DNA from: an uncultured Lachnospiraceae bacterium
GTDB taxonomy: Bacteria; Bacillota; Clostridia; Lachnospirales; Lachnospiraceae
DNA: 64,000 nt
Reading direction: 5' to 3'
Assembly (NCBI GenBank): GCA_946552115.1
Contig: CAMNRH010000017.1
Coordinates: forward strand, 1-64,000
The translations under genes and the position numbers were made by a program. The notes under the pieces were generated by a model. That model had not been told where the DNA came from. It worked only from the letters and a program-made list of their open reading frames with translations, and did not search any database. Shown in pieces: positions 35,079 to 44,622 of this stretch (its first letter is position 1; every line of letters starts with the position of its first letter).

Positions 35079-35881
35079 GTGCGCGCCTCCTGATTTTTCC
35101 TGAATGCAGCGGTCAGCCTTGCGAAAAAGCCAAGGCTGCTGCTCAAATCTATAAACGGTACATCTGTTCCGATAATCCTCTTACAGATATTCAGATATAC
35201 TCTGCCTGCCATGGAATCAAGTCCGATAACCGGCTCTCCCTGATTCGTCCCGATAACGACCTGCTCATCATCCGGAATTGCTCCGATGAGGGGAATGGAG
35301 AGAATCTCCGTTACATCATCAATCGACATCATATCTCCTTTTTTTACCATATCCATCCGGATACGGTTGACAATCAGAGAAAGATTTTTAATCTGGTTGC
35401 TTTCCAATAGTCCGATAATGCGGTCTGCGTCCCGGATGGCCGATACCTCCGGCGTCGTCACAATAATCGCCTTGTCTGCCCCGGCGATTGCATTTTGAAA
35501 ACCCTGTTCAATCCCCGCGGGACAATCCAGAAGTATATAGTCAAATTCCTCCTTAAGCTCTGAAGTCAGCTTTTTCATCTGTCCCGGAGAAATCGCTGTC
35601 TTATCTCTTGTCTGCGCCGATGGCAGAAGATACAGATTTTCGTAACGTTTATCCCTGATAAGCGCCTGCCTGAGTCTGCATGTCCCCTCCACAACATCTA
35701 CCAGATTATAGACAATCTGATTTTCAAGCCCCATAACAACATCCAGATTCCGAAGTCCCAAATCCGTGTCAATAACAATTACTTTCTTATCAAGCTGGGA
35801 TAAGCCTGCGCCGATATTTGCTGTTGTTGTTGTTTTCCCGACTCCGCCTTTTCCTGATGTAATCACAATAACCTCGCCCAT
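35072..35881 (-). CDS. minD: Septum site-determining ATPase MinD
   Basis: The 269-residue ATPase has the deviant Walker A GKGGVGKTTTTANIG, DTDLGLRNLDVVMGLEN and LLDCPAGIEQGFQNAI. The C-terminal amphipathic membrane helix (FARLTAAFRKN) is present. It recruits MinC to the poles and is displaced by MinE. It overlaps minC by 19 bases. Confidence 0.97.
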   Translation of the reverse strand: MGEVIVITSGKGGVGKTTTTANIGAGLSQLDKKVIVIDTDLGLRNLDVVMGLENQIVYNLVDVVEGTCRLRQALIRDKRYENLYLLPSAQTRDKTAISPGQMKKLTSELKEEFDYILLDCPAGIEQGFQNAIAGADKAIIVTTPEVSAIRDADRIIGLLESNQIKNLSLIVNRIRMDMVKKGDMMSIDDVTEILSIPLIGAIPDDEQVVIGTNQGEPVIGLDSMAGRVYLNICKRIIGTDVPFIDLSSSLGFFARLTAAFRKNQEARTC

Positions 35882-36453
35882 GAATAACTTCCTCCTATAA
35901 ATGGTTTTAACCTGACATCCCCAATTTTAAGCTTTCTCGGTCTCATATGGAGAGCAGCAATGATTGATTCATAATTACCGCCGGCGCCTGCAATCACTGT
36001 CCCGTAAACTGTCCCGGTTATTACGACATTCCCTTTCGAGACAACCGTTGCACCGTCCTCAACATCTCCGATAATTACGATACTGGTCTCAGATTCAAGA
36101 ATCTGTTTTCCTCTTAAAGTACCTTTATAGAACATACCGTCTTTTGCATGGAGCGCCTCCCTGCTTTCATCCAGCACTCTTTTGTGTATTTTTTCTGTGG
36201 AATCGTTTTTATCTATAATACATAATATGCGTACCCCGGACGCGTCCTCAATTGTTTCTACCATCTGACGCTCTTCCTCTTCCGTAAAGGTACGGCCGAT
36301 GAATTCGACCGTCATTTCTGCATGAGCAAAAAAATGTGCAGATGCTTCGAATTTTTCCCTTACTGCCAAAAGCAGATCCCGGTACGGCAGCATATCATCC
36401 AGATAAATCAAAATACCGTACCTGCTGCTTTTCATTAAAACGGGTTCCCTCAC
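35863..36453 (-). CDS. minC: Septum site-determining protein MinC
   Basis: The 196-residue FtsZ inhibitor has an N-terminal MinC_N domain (about 1-95) and a C-terminal beta-helix (about 105-196, with SETSIVIIGDVEDGATVVSKGNVVITG and the end RPRKLKIGD). The start is GTG at 36453: the residues MREPVLMKSSRYG align with other MinC N-termini, and GAGGA lies upstream. Confidence 0.92.
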   Translation of the reverse strand: MREPVLMKSSRYGILIYLDDMLPYRDLLLAVREKFEASAHFFAHAEMTVEFIGRTFTEEEERQMVETIEDASGVRILCIIDKNDSTEKIHKRVLDESREALHAKDGMFYKGTLRGKQILESETSIVIIGDVEDGATVVSKGNVVITGTVYGTVIAGAGGNYESIIAALHMRPRKLKIGDVRLKPFIGGSYSWARLL

Positions 36454-36470
36454 ATATCCTCTTTCCTTTC

Positions 36471-39428
36471 CTAATCGCCGTGGGTCTCACTTGTACTGAT
36501 TTTTGCTGCGGTTCCTGTAATAATCTGTTTCTCCGTAGCCAATCCATAATAGTATTTTATTACATCCCTCGCTATTTCACAGGTGTAGACAGAGCTGTAT
36601 CCGTTTGCAATACGGGTGGCAAATGCAAGCTCGGGATTTTCACTTGGAGCAAACCCCACAAAAAGCGCATGATCTGAATGTGTAGTACTCTGCTGTGCAG
36701 TACCGGTCTTCCCTGACAGGGATACATTTTCACTGATGTTAATGTCAGAAAATGTCGCACTGTTGGCAGCCACAACTACATTCCTCATTCCGTTATGAAT
36801 TGCTGTCCATGTGGGGGCGGAAATCTCATCAATAGTATTTTTTACTTCCGGCTCAAATTCCTCTACTGTCTTTCCGTCTACTGTCGTTACCTTATCAAGA
36901 AGCGACAAATCATAGACCGTTCCTTTGTTTGCCACAGCTGTAATATAACGGGCCAGCTGACTTATCGTATAGTTGTTTGTTCCCTGTCCAATTGCCGACG
37001 GAACAGAGGCTTCATCAGAAATCTGCGGCTCTGCCTCCGGAATCTCCAACCCGGTTGTTGTATCCAGCCCGAACATCTCCGCATATTTTGCCAGAGTATC
37101 CGTCCCCTGCTTACTTGTGTAATAGGCAGCGGTTGCCTCACCCTCCAGATTATCGCCGGGAATCTGTGCAAGCCCCTTGTCGTCAAGACTAAGCCGGTAT
37201 CCCACCTCATAGAAAAACGTATTACAGGAATTCTCAATCGCCCCCTCTACATTCAGACTTCCGTGTGCATTCGGATAAATCCAGCATTTTGGATTCGGGT
37301 CAACCTTTTCATAAATACCGTGACAGGAAATTACCTCATCAAGACCTACAACCTTTTCTGTCAGGGCAGCTGCCGCAACAAGAGGCTTATAGGTAGAACC
37401 CGGTGCCGTCCTTTCCTGGGTCGCACTGTTATAAAACGGGCGTGACCCGTCATTTACAAGCCTGTTATAGTAAACAGAATCCATTGTATTTGCAAGCCTG
37501 TTATTATCATATCCCGGATAGGATACACAGGCAAGAACCTGTCCGTTTTTTGTATCCGTTACGACCATGGAACCGGTACAGGGCTCCAACGCCAGCTGTC
37601 CCGGCGTGATATCCAAAGTTTTAATCTTGCTGCGCAGGAAATCATACGCCCCCATACTTCCGGAAAGCAATGCATTGTACTGGCTTTCATCGTGAGGAAG
37701 CACCTCCTGCTCGTAAAGCATCAGGCAAATCTGGCGTCCCGTTATATAGCCTCTTCGAATCATATACCGGTATAAAAGCTTGTCAAAGCTGTTATTTTCT
37801 TCCAGACATTCCTGGGCAAAGGCTGTCAGTCCACGATAAATTTCCTCCGAATCCGTATATTTTTCACCCTTTGATACGTAATCCTGAAGCTTCGACGTAT
37901 CAATCCAGTTTTTCGAAATAGCATAATTCAAATACTCATAAACATTGATGGATTCATCCTTTGTCCACGCCTGATAGGTCTCATCTGCCGTATCAATAGC
38001 GTTTGATAAGAGAACTCCCTCCTGAGTCGTCAGCAGGTCATCAACAATAAAGAGCATATAAGCCTGCATTTCCTTTGACATCTCTTTGTATACGGCAGAC
38101 TTTGGATTTTCCAGCACATCTTTAATATCCTCTACCCTTTTTTCTTTATAGGATTCAAAAATTTCCGCCACTTCTTTTTCCGTTGCTTTTGCCGTATCCT
38201 CGCTGAAATGATTCATATCCAGAATCTCGTTTGCGATAAATGAATGATATACGTCTCCTATCGGAATAATAGCGTCATTTCCATCCTCCATATCGGTACG
38301 GTCAAAATCCAGCGTGTTTTGTATTTTTGCAAGAAGAATTCCTGCCAGCTCCTGTTCAATGACGTGATAAATCACCTTTTGAAGCTTTGCATCAATGGAT
38401 AAATACACATCTCCGCCCGCCTCAGGCTCTGATTCGGGAATCGTCTCAATAATTTTCCCCACACTGTTTACATAAAGCTTTACTCTGCCGGTCTTTCCCT
38501 TTAAAGTGGAATCCATAACCTGCTCGATACCCGCTTTTCCGTAGGTATCTGTCTTTTCATATCTCTTTTGCTCCTCCTTGTCAAGCGAATTATATTCCTC
38601 TAAGGATATTTGCCCCGTATAACCGATAATATTGGCAAAACATACACTGTCCGTATAACGGCGGAGCGATTCTTCTTCAATACTTACCCCCTGAAGGGAG
38701 TCCATATTTTCCATGACATCCGCCACGGTTTCATTGCTGACATCCTCTGCAATCGTAGTGGATATATATTTCTGATAGCTGTTTAACGACATGGCATACC
38801 GCACATTAACAAGCTTTAAGATTTCCTGCTTGCTGAGCTTTTCCTGATTCAGGCCATATCCGTATATCTCATCCGTACAGAGATAATCAATAATCTGCGC
38901 CGCCGTCTGATTTCTCTGCTCGTCCGTGAGATCCTCAGTATAGCTCTCACCATAGACATCTGCGACAAAGCGCAGCCTCTGGGTATCATTTTCCGCAATA
39001 AAAATATAATTATCATTATTGTCTAAAATAATACCGAAATCACTGATTACCGTATCACCGTTTGATTCCACCATGTTGATTACGGTGGACACAACCTGAT
39101 TCAATTCTTTGTTTTTTTCCTCCGTAGAATCATATTCGCCGTTATCCTCAATCGTAACCGAATATGCCAGCTCGTTATATGCGAGAAGCGTTCCGTTCCT
39201 GTCGTAAATATTACCTCGGGTTCCTTCGACCTCTTTTGTCTTTTGAATCTGAATTTCATACTGGTCCGCATAATCCTGCCCCCTTACAATCTGCAGATAA
39301 AAAACACGCTGAACCAGTACAGCTGACAAAATGCAGAATACAGCAGCTGCAATGAAAACTCTTGATTTTATAATTTCCTGTATTCCGGATTTCATCCGAT
39401 CCCACAAACTATACAAATTTACTTGCAC
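36471..39428 (-). CDS. mrdA: Penicillin-binding protein 2 (elongation transpeptidase), large form
   Basis: The 985-residue class B PBP partners RodA. It has one membrane anchor (about 23-45), the dimerisation region (60-340; RGNIYDRNG and YGKAGIEQVMD) and the transpeptidase domain (about 615-985) with SxxK at Ser678-Lys681 (GSTYK), SxN at Ser734 (SCN) and KTG at 907-909. About 250 residues (362-615) of helical, Glu/Lys-rich sequence are inserted after SIDAKLQKVIYHVIEQEL, where usual PBP2 goes straight into the catalytic domain. The opening codon is GTG at 39428, overlapping mreD; the first ATG is 39395. Confidence 0.95.
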   Translation of the reverse strand: MQVNLYSLWDRMKSGIQEIIKSRVFIAAAVFCILSAVLVQRVFYLQIVRGQDYADQYEIQIQKTKEVEGTRGNIYDRNGTLLAYNELAYSVTIEDNGEYDSTEEKNKELNQVVSTVINMVESNGDTVISDFGIILDNNDNYIFIAENDTQRLRFVADVYGESYTEDLTDEQRNQTAAQIIDYLCTDEIYGYGLNQEKLSKQEILKLVNVRYAMSLNSYQKYISTTIAEDVSNETVADVMENMDSLQGVSIEEESLRRYTDSVCFANIIGYTGQISLEEYNSLDKEEQKRYEKTDTYGKAGIEQVMDSTLKGKTGRVKLYVNSVGKIIETIPESEPEAGGDVYLSIDAKLQKVIYHVIEQELAGILLAKIQNTLDFDRTDMEDGNDAIIPIGDVYHSFIANEILDMNHFSEDTAKATEKEVAEIFESYKEKRVEDIKDVLENPKSAVYKEMSKEMQAYMLFIVDDLLTTQEGVLLSNAIDTADETYQAWTKDESINVYEYLNYAISKNWIDTSKLQDYVSKGEKYTDSEEIYRGLTAFAQECLEENNSFDKLLYRYMIRRGYITGRQICLMLYEQEVLPHDESQYNALLSGSMGAYDFLRSKIKTLDITPGQLALEPCTGSMVVTDTKNGQVLACVSYPGYDNNRLANTMDSVYYNRLVNDGSRPFYNSATQERTAPGSTYKPLVAAAALTEKVVGLDEVISCHGIYEKVDPNPKCWIYPNAHGSLNVEGAIENSCNTFFYEVGYRLSLDDKGLAQIPGDNLEGEATAAYYTSKQGTDTLAKYAEMFGLDTTTGLEIPEAEPQISDEASVPSAIGQGTNNYTISQLARYITAVANKGTVYDLSLLDKVTTVDGKTVEEFEPEVKNTIDEISAPTWTAIHNGMRNVVVAANSATFSDINISENVSLSGKTGTAQQSTTHSDHALFVGFAPSENPELAFATRIANGYSSVYTCEIARDVIKYYYGLATEKQIITGTAAKISTSETHGD

Positions 39429-39927
39429 TCCTTTGTTCTTCTGCTTCTAACCTCTTGTTGACATGTAAAATAATCTGATACAAAATAAGCGTTGCCAGTA
39501 TTGTATATACAAGCTCCGGCAAAATAATATGAATCAGATAATAATGAAATTCAAAATCCCCGCGCAGAACATAGTTACAGAAGCATGTAACTACTCCGTA
39601 CAGAAATTCGCTTACCCCTATCAGCACAAGAGGAAGCTTAATATCTTCATCAAAAAACAGCCGGTGAAAATATCCGTTTATATATCCGATAAAGGAAAAC
39701 AGCATCATATTAAAGCCAAGCGTTGTTCCCCAGAATAAATCAATAAAAATGCCCGATGCAAATCCTACAAACATACCTTCCTTTTTTCCGCGCATAAAAC
39801 CGAACGCAGAAGTGACAATCACCAGAAGATTTGGTCTTACGGAGGCCGATAAAAGCCTTGAAAACACGGTGCTTTGAAGCAGGAAAGTAATAAAAATGAT
39901 AAAAAATACCGTTATCTTCCTTTTCAT
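39409..39927 (-). CDS. mreD: Rod shape-determining protein MreD
   Basis: The 172-residue protein has five predicted membrane helices and the MreD pattern (LLQSTVFSRLLSASVRPNLLVIVTSAFGFMRG; GFASGIFIDLFWG). It overlaps mreC (ATGA) and mrdA by about 20 bases. Confidence 0.93.
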   Translation of the reverse strand: MKRKITVFFIIFITFLLQSTVFSRLLSASVRPNLLVIVTSAFGFMRGKKEGMFVGFASGIFIDLFWGTTLGFNMMLFSFIGYINGYFHRLFFDEDIKLPLVLIGVSEFLYGVVTCFCNYVLRGDFEFHYYLIHIILPELVYTILATLILYQIILHVNKRLEAEEQRSASKFV

Positions 39928-40790
39928 TCCTTTTCTTTCTCTCCCGTCATGTCTGCTTTCGTGGTTGTGATTACCAGCACCTCCTGGAGCTTGCTGAAGT
40001 CAACCGCCGGCGTAATATATCCGGAACGTGTCAGATTATTAGAATCCACTTCAATCTCACTGATATATCCGATAAAAAGCCCCTGCACAAACCGGTCGCT
40101 TACATGGGAAGTTACAATCTGATCCCCCGCCTCAACAACATTGTCATTATTTGCAAGCTTCTCAAACCGGAGTCTTCCGTCAGATATCAGTTTTAAATCC
40201 CCTCTTACCATGCAGGTGTCCGAGGTGGAAAGAACCATGCCGCTTACATTACTTGCATCATCTATGATGGAACGGACTCTCGCATAATTGGGTCCCACCT
40301 CAATCACATTTCCTACAAGGCCGCTTCCTGCCAGGACGTTGCAGTTTACCTCAACGCCGTCATTGCTCCCTTTATCTATTGTAAAATCGCTGAACCAGTT
40401 ACTCCCGTTGTTGGCAATGACATGCGCGCCGATTTTTTCATAATCCGAATAGTTTTCATCCAGCTTATATAGCTCTCTCAGACGCTCCAGCTCATATTGC
40501 TCCTGCCTGAGTCTCGTATTTTCAATGGTAAGCTCGTCCACCTTTGTCTGCAGGGCATCCTTCTCCGCCCTTACATCCTGCAGGGTGTCAAAGTTATCAG
40601 AAATATCACTTAAATATCTTCCTATATAGCTGATTCCTTTCTGCATGGGAATCACCGTGTAGTTTCCGACGATACGCAGAGCTCCGCCGCCGTCGGTAAA
40701 CCGCTCGATTCCAAGAAGCAGCACGCAGACCGCCACTAAAATCATCAGCCAGTATTTACTTGAAATCGAAGATTGCTTTTTTATTTTCAT
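39924..40790 (-). CDS. mreC: Rod shape-determining protein MreC
   Basis: The 288-residue protein has one membrane helix (about 11-32), a coiled coil (about 75-115) and the extracellular beta domain (NNGSNWFSDFTIDKGSNDGVEVNCNVLAGSGLVGNVIEVGPNYARVRSIIDD). It scaffolds PBP2/RodA. The start at 40790 follows GGATGGAG and overlaps the end of mreB; the longer frame from 40817 is rejected. Confidence 0.94.
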   Translation of the reverse strand: MKIKKQSSISSKYWLMILVAVCVLLLGIERFTDGGGALRIVGNYTVIPMQKGISYIGRYLSDISDNFDTLQDVRAEKDALQTKVDELTIENTRLRQEQYELERLRELYKLDENYSDYEKIGAHVIANNGSNWFSDFTIDKGSNDGVEVNCNVLAGSGLVGNVIEVGPNYARVRSIIDDASNVSGMVLSTSDTCMVRGDLKLISDGRLRFEKLANNDNVVEAGDQIVTSHVSDRFVQGLFIGYISEIEVDSNNLTRSGYITPAVDFSKLQEVLVITTTKADMTGEKEKE

Positions 40791-40791
40791 C

Positions 40792-41814
40792 TTACTCCAT
40801 CCACCTATATTTATCATCCAGCATAGAAAATGCCAGCTGCCTTAATTCCTTTGACATCATAATTTTCTTTAATCCGTTTATAGAACAAAATTCCGGTTCT
40901 ATTGCTGTACTTGTACGAATTCCCACATTCTTTTCAATATATTTATCCATATCGGCAGTATTCGCAACGCCTCCTGTTAAAAAAAGCCCGTTCTTATGAA
41001 TTTCATTTCGAACCTCCGGGGGAGTTCTGTCCATCAATAAGCTGATTGCCTGAATACATTCCATCAGGGGATCCCTTATGGCTGCCCGTACCAGATTAAT
41101 GGAAATTGCTTTCTGCATCGGAACGCCGGTAATCAAATCCCGTCCGGACACCATAAAAGCAGCGTCGGAATCTGCCTTGAAAATTTCAAATCTGCGTCTT
41201 AACGCTTCCGCCGTATGTCTTCCGATAAGAAAATCATGGCTGTTTCGAATCAGAGTAATAATCGCTTCGTCATAGGTCCGTCCGCCAATCGGAAGCAAAC
41301 GGTTCAAAATCATTCCCCCTCCGGCCAGTACGGAAAGCTCCGTAGTTTCTCCGCCGAAATTTGCGATAAAGATTCCTTTCGTATTTCTGGCGTCTATATT
41401 CATGCCTATAGCATCTGCAATAGAACGCTCTACAATATTGACCTCTTTCGCCCGGGCGGTAGAGTGGATGACTAAATCAAAAAAAGCTTTTTTCTGCACT
41501 TTCGTTACATCTGTGGGAACGGCTACTACATATTCGGAGCCGTGTGCGAATTGTTTTTCCCCTTTAATCAGATTCTGAAGCAGAAACTGCATATTGGTAA
41601 TTCCAGTAATGACTCCCTCTTTCATAGGAAAAAGGACCTCAATTGAATCCGGCGTTTTTTCATACATGCGGTAAGCGTCATCGCCTACGGCATAAATATC
41701 TCTTTTCTCTTTAATTGCAATAACATTCTTTTCTTTCCAGATAACATCCTTTTTTTTATCATAAACCTTGATTTCGTAAGAGCCAAGATCCAGCCCGTAT
41801 GTGTTTCTTGCCAT
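40792..41814 (-). CDS. mreB: MreB-like rod shape actin, divergent
   Basis: The 340-residue actin homologue has the phosphate-1 motif GLDLGSYEIKVYD. The phosphate-2 motif reads IANFGGETTELSVL where MreB usually has V-V-D-I-G-G-G-T-T-E: the Asp is Asn and the third Gly is Glu. The adenosine motif is FLTGGVANTADM. Its place before mreC and mreD supports the MreB role, but nucleotide handling may differ. It lies 15 bases after radC. Confidence 0.9.
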   Translation of the reverse strand: MARNTYGLDLGSYEIKVYDKKKDVIWKEKNVIAIKEKRDIYAVGDDAYRMYEKTPDSIEVLFPMKEGVITGITNMQFLLQNLIKGEKQFAHGSEYVVAVPTDVTKVQKKAFFDLVIHSTARAKEVNIVERSIADAIGMNIDARNTKGIFIANFGGETTELSVLAGGGMILNRLLPIGGRTYDEAIITLIRNSHDFLIGRHTAEALRRRFEIFKADSDAAFMVSGRDLITGVPMQKAISINLVRAAIRDPLMECIQAISLLMDRTPPEVRNEIHKNGLFLTGGVANTADMDKYIEKNVGIRTSTAIEPEFCSINGLKKIMMSKELRQLAFSMLDDKYRWME

Positions 41815-41829
41815 ATTGGATCATCCTTT

Positions 41830-42522
41830 CTACAGCATCCCCTCCTTGCGAAAGCTGATATAACAATTATTGCCAATAATAATATGATCTAACAAATCAA
41901 TTCCGATTAAAGCTCCCGCCTCCTGAATTCTTCTTGTCGTCAGTTGGTCCTCCCTGCTTGGAGTGGGATCACCGCTTGGATGGTTATGCATAATGATAAT
42001 AGATACTGCGTTCTTTTGTAACGCCTCAATAAAAAGCTCTCTTGGAGTAATAAGCGAAGCATTTACCGTTCCTTTGGAAATAGTCGTCTCCCCGAGAAGC
42101 TTTGCCTTAGAATTCAGCATCAGAAGCTTCATATGCTCCTGCTTTTCATGGCGGAGGTCCTCCATATAATATTTTGCAATAGAATCCGGATTCTGAAAGC
42201 TCAAAAGCTCTTGTGCGGAGGTCTTTGCCAGACGCTTCGCAAGCTCCGATATGCAGGATATCTGGATGGCCTTTACTCTGCCTACGCCTTTAATCCGCAT
42301 CAAACGCTCTTTGCTGAATTGATGAATACTTAAAATTCCTTTTTCTCCTGCACGGTAAAGAATCCTCTCCGAAAGCTCAAGCGCGTTTTCGCCCCGCGTA
42401 CCCGTTCGGATAAGCACAGCTAAAAGCTCCGCATCACTTAAGCTTTCTGCACCGCGGCGCTCACATTTCTCGTAAGGCCTTTCCATGCCCGGTATCTCTT
42501 TCATGGTATTGTTTTGATTCAT
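41830..42522 (-). CDS. radC: RadC-like JAB-domain protein
   Basis: The 230-residue protein has an N-terminal helix-hairpin-helix region (LMRIKGVGRVKAIQISCISELAKR) and the JAB metalloprotease-like domain with HNHPSGDPTPSRED. Despite the name, a repair role is disputed. It sits before mreB, its usual position in Firmicutes. Confidence 0.92.
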   Translation of the reverse strand: MNQNNTMKEIPGMERPYEKCERRGAESLSDAELLAVLIRTGTRGENALELSERILYRAGEKGILSIHQFSKERLMRIKGVGRVKAIQISCISELAKRLAKTSAQELLSFQNPDSIAKYYMEDLRHEKQEHMKLLMLNSKAKLLGETTISKGTVNASLITPRELFIEALQKNAVSIIIMHNHPSGDPTPSREDQLTTRRIQEAGALIGIDLLDHIIIGNNCYISFRKEGML

Positions 42523-42558
42523 AGGTTCCTTTAGATTCGACGATGCTCTTTTGTAGAA

Positions 42559-42819
42559 CTATAAGAAGCGGTATATAATGATAGCAATAATAACGCCTAT
42601 AATGCTTGCTATGGTAATTTTAATTGTAAGTCCGAATGTAATGACCAGAAGTCCAAGATTCAATATGATTGGAGCATCCAGTCCAAAGGTTTGTCCATAG
42701 CCGAGCCAGCTCAGTGCAGGCACGCCCTCTGCCAGCATACCGATAAAGCCGCCCAGCACAATGCCCGCCAAAACAAGCAGGAATAATGCCCATGCATTTT
42801 TACTCCCTGTTCCTTTCAT
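42559..42819 (-). CDS. DUF4321 membrane protein
   Basis: The 86-residue protein has two or three predicted membrane helices and the DUF4321 pattern (LFLLVLAGIVLGGFIGMLAEGVPALSWLGYGQTFGLD). The family sits near radC/mreB in Clostridia and has no known function. The opening is ATG at 42819 with GAGGAG upstream. Confidence 0.85.
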   Translation of the reverse strand: MKGTGSKNAWALFLLVLAGIVLGGFIGMLAEGVPALSWLGYGQTFGLDAPIILNLGLLVITFGLTIKITIASIIGVIIAIIIYRFL

Positions 42820-42915
42820 ATGTACTCCTCCTCATCTCTCTGAAAACTCAATATATTCTATCACATTTCCCGAAACGTGTATAGACTTATCCCATTAAAA
42901 ATTTCTTAATCTCAC

Positions 42916-44559
42916 TTAAGGAATGTCGAATGGAGTATAAATTTTGCTGACAGCCTCCGCCACCTTTAATCCGTCGACAGCAGCCGATGTAATGCCGCCT
43001 GCATAGCCGGCGCCTTCCCCGCACGGGTATATCCCCCTGACGTTGGATTCAAGTCTGTCGTCTCTTACAATCCGAACCGGAGAAGACGTGCGGCTTTCCA
43101 CGCCGGACAGCACCGCGTCGGAAGCCGCATATCCGGGAATTTTCCTGTCAAATGCCATAATACCGTCTTCTAAGGATCTGGCAAGGCTTTCCGGGAATAT
43201 TCCCCGCACATTACTCCACGCATATCCGCCTTTTACTTGCGGACAGACACTGCCGGCCCCCTTTGAGGGTATGTTTTTCTGAAAATCTCTGAAAAGCTGT
43301 ACTGGGACCTTTCCTTTCCCGGCGCGGTAGGCGCGCTCCTCCAAATCCCTCTGAAAATTCATTCCGGACAGAACGTCTTTCTGTCCGAATACGTTCTTTT
43401 CATAATCCTCAGGCGTTACGGTTACGATGACTGCACTGTTGGCGTTTGTTCCGCTTCGCCCGCTGTAGCTCATACCGTTTACCGCAAGGCGCCCCGCCTC
43501 CGAGGATGCATTTACCACATAGCCTCCGGGACACATACAGAAAGTATATACGCCTCTTCCGTTATCAAGCTTCGCCGTAAGCTTATACGCCGCGGCAGGA
43601 AGCTTTTCCTTATGTCCTTTTCCGTACTGGGCATCGTTAATCAGCATCTGCGGGTGCTCAATACGTACTCCGACTGCGAAAGACCTGGACTCCATATTCA
43701 GTCTCCGTGCCCGAAGCATGGAGAAAGTATCTCTGGCACTGTGCCCAATAGCAAGCACCGCAAGCGGAGTCTCAAAAAACCTCTCCTCTCCCGTCTTAGT
43801 ATCACATATAAAAAGACCCGCAAGTGATCGTTCACCGTCCTTTACCATTATCTGAAAATCCGTTACTTTTGTATGAAACCGGATCTCTCCGCCCATGCGA
43901 ATCATCGAGTACCGTAAATTTTTTATGACCTCCGCCAGAATATCTGTTCCGATATGCGGTTTGCTTTCATATAAAATATGCGACGGCGCACCGTGCTCTG
44001 CAAAAAGCCGGAGCACCTGCTGATTTCTGCATTTTATGTCATGCGTCAATGTATTGAGCTTGCCGTCTGAAAATGTCCCTGCTCCGCCCTCCCCGAACTG
44101 GACATTGGAATCCGGAAGAAGCGTGCCGTTTTTCCAGAAAGCTTCTACGTCTCTGATGCGTGTATCCACATCTGCCCCGCGCTCGAAAAGAATCGGGCGG
44201 TAACCCATCCGTGCAAGCTCATATCCACAGAAAAGACCGGCCGGTCCTGCGCCTATCACAACGGGACGGCCGGACAGCGGCTTCGTCCCCGTCGGTTTCA
44301 GCAGATATACCGATTCCGGTTCTTTTAAGGTGACGTTTTTATTCTTTATCCTTTTTAGTACCTGTGCCTCCTGTTTGACAGAGACATCTAACGTGTACAC
44401 ATCATATAACGCCGGTTTTTTTCTCGCGTCTAAGGAGTGCCTTTTAATCTCATAGGACAGAAGCTCCTCCTTTCTTATATGAAGCGTTTTCATCAATTTT
44501 TTTGTCAAAGTTTCCGGAGTATGTCCTGCCGGAAGCTTTAGCTGCTGAATTCTAAGCAT
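42916..44559 (-). CDS. FAD-dependent oxidoreductase, COG2509 family
   Basis: The 547-residue flavoprotein has an N-terminal extension (about 1-90) before the Rossmann dinucleotide motif VVIGAGPAGLFCGYELARMG, and later CPGGYVVNASSEAGRLAVNGMS and YPCGEGAGYAGGITSAAVDG. The family has no established substrate. It lies between a second flavoprotein and DUF4321 in the same direction. Confidence 0.88.
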   Translation of the reverse strand: MLRIQQLKLPAGHTPETLTKKLMKTLHIRKEELLSYEIKRHSLDARKKPALYDVYTLDVSVKQEAQVLKRIKNKNVTLKEPESVYLLKPTGTKPLSGRPVVIGAGPAGLFCGYELARMGYRPILFERGADVDTRIRDVEAFWKNGTLLPDSNVQFGEGGAGTFSDGKLNTLTHDIKCRNQQVLRLFAEHGAPSHILYESKPHIGTDILAEVIKNLRYSMIRMGGEIRFHTKVTDFQIMVKDGERSLAGLFICDTKTGEERFFETPLAVLAIGHSARDTFSMLRARRLNMESRSFAVGVRIEHPQMLINDAQYGKGHKEKLPAAAYKLTAKLDNGRGVYTFCMCPGGYVVNASSEAGRLAVNGMSYSGRSGTNANSAVIVTVTPEDYEKNVFGQKDVLSGMNFQRDLEERAYRAGKGKVPVQLFRDFQKNIPSKGAGSVCPQVKGGYAWSNVRGIFPESLARSLEDGIMAFDRKIPGYAASDAVLSGVESRTSSPVRIVRDDRLESNVRGIYPCGEGAGYAGGITSAAVDGLKVAEAVSKIYTPFDIP

Positions 44560-44622
44560 ACCTGTCCTCCGTATATAGTTTTTTCCATATATCCATCCCG
44601 CTCACACCTCAAATTCAATCCG

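Noticed and set aside
36795-37445. 216-codon frame on the plus strand
   Set aside because: It is antisense to the transpeptidase domain of mrdA and has no domain or start signal.
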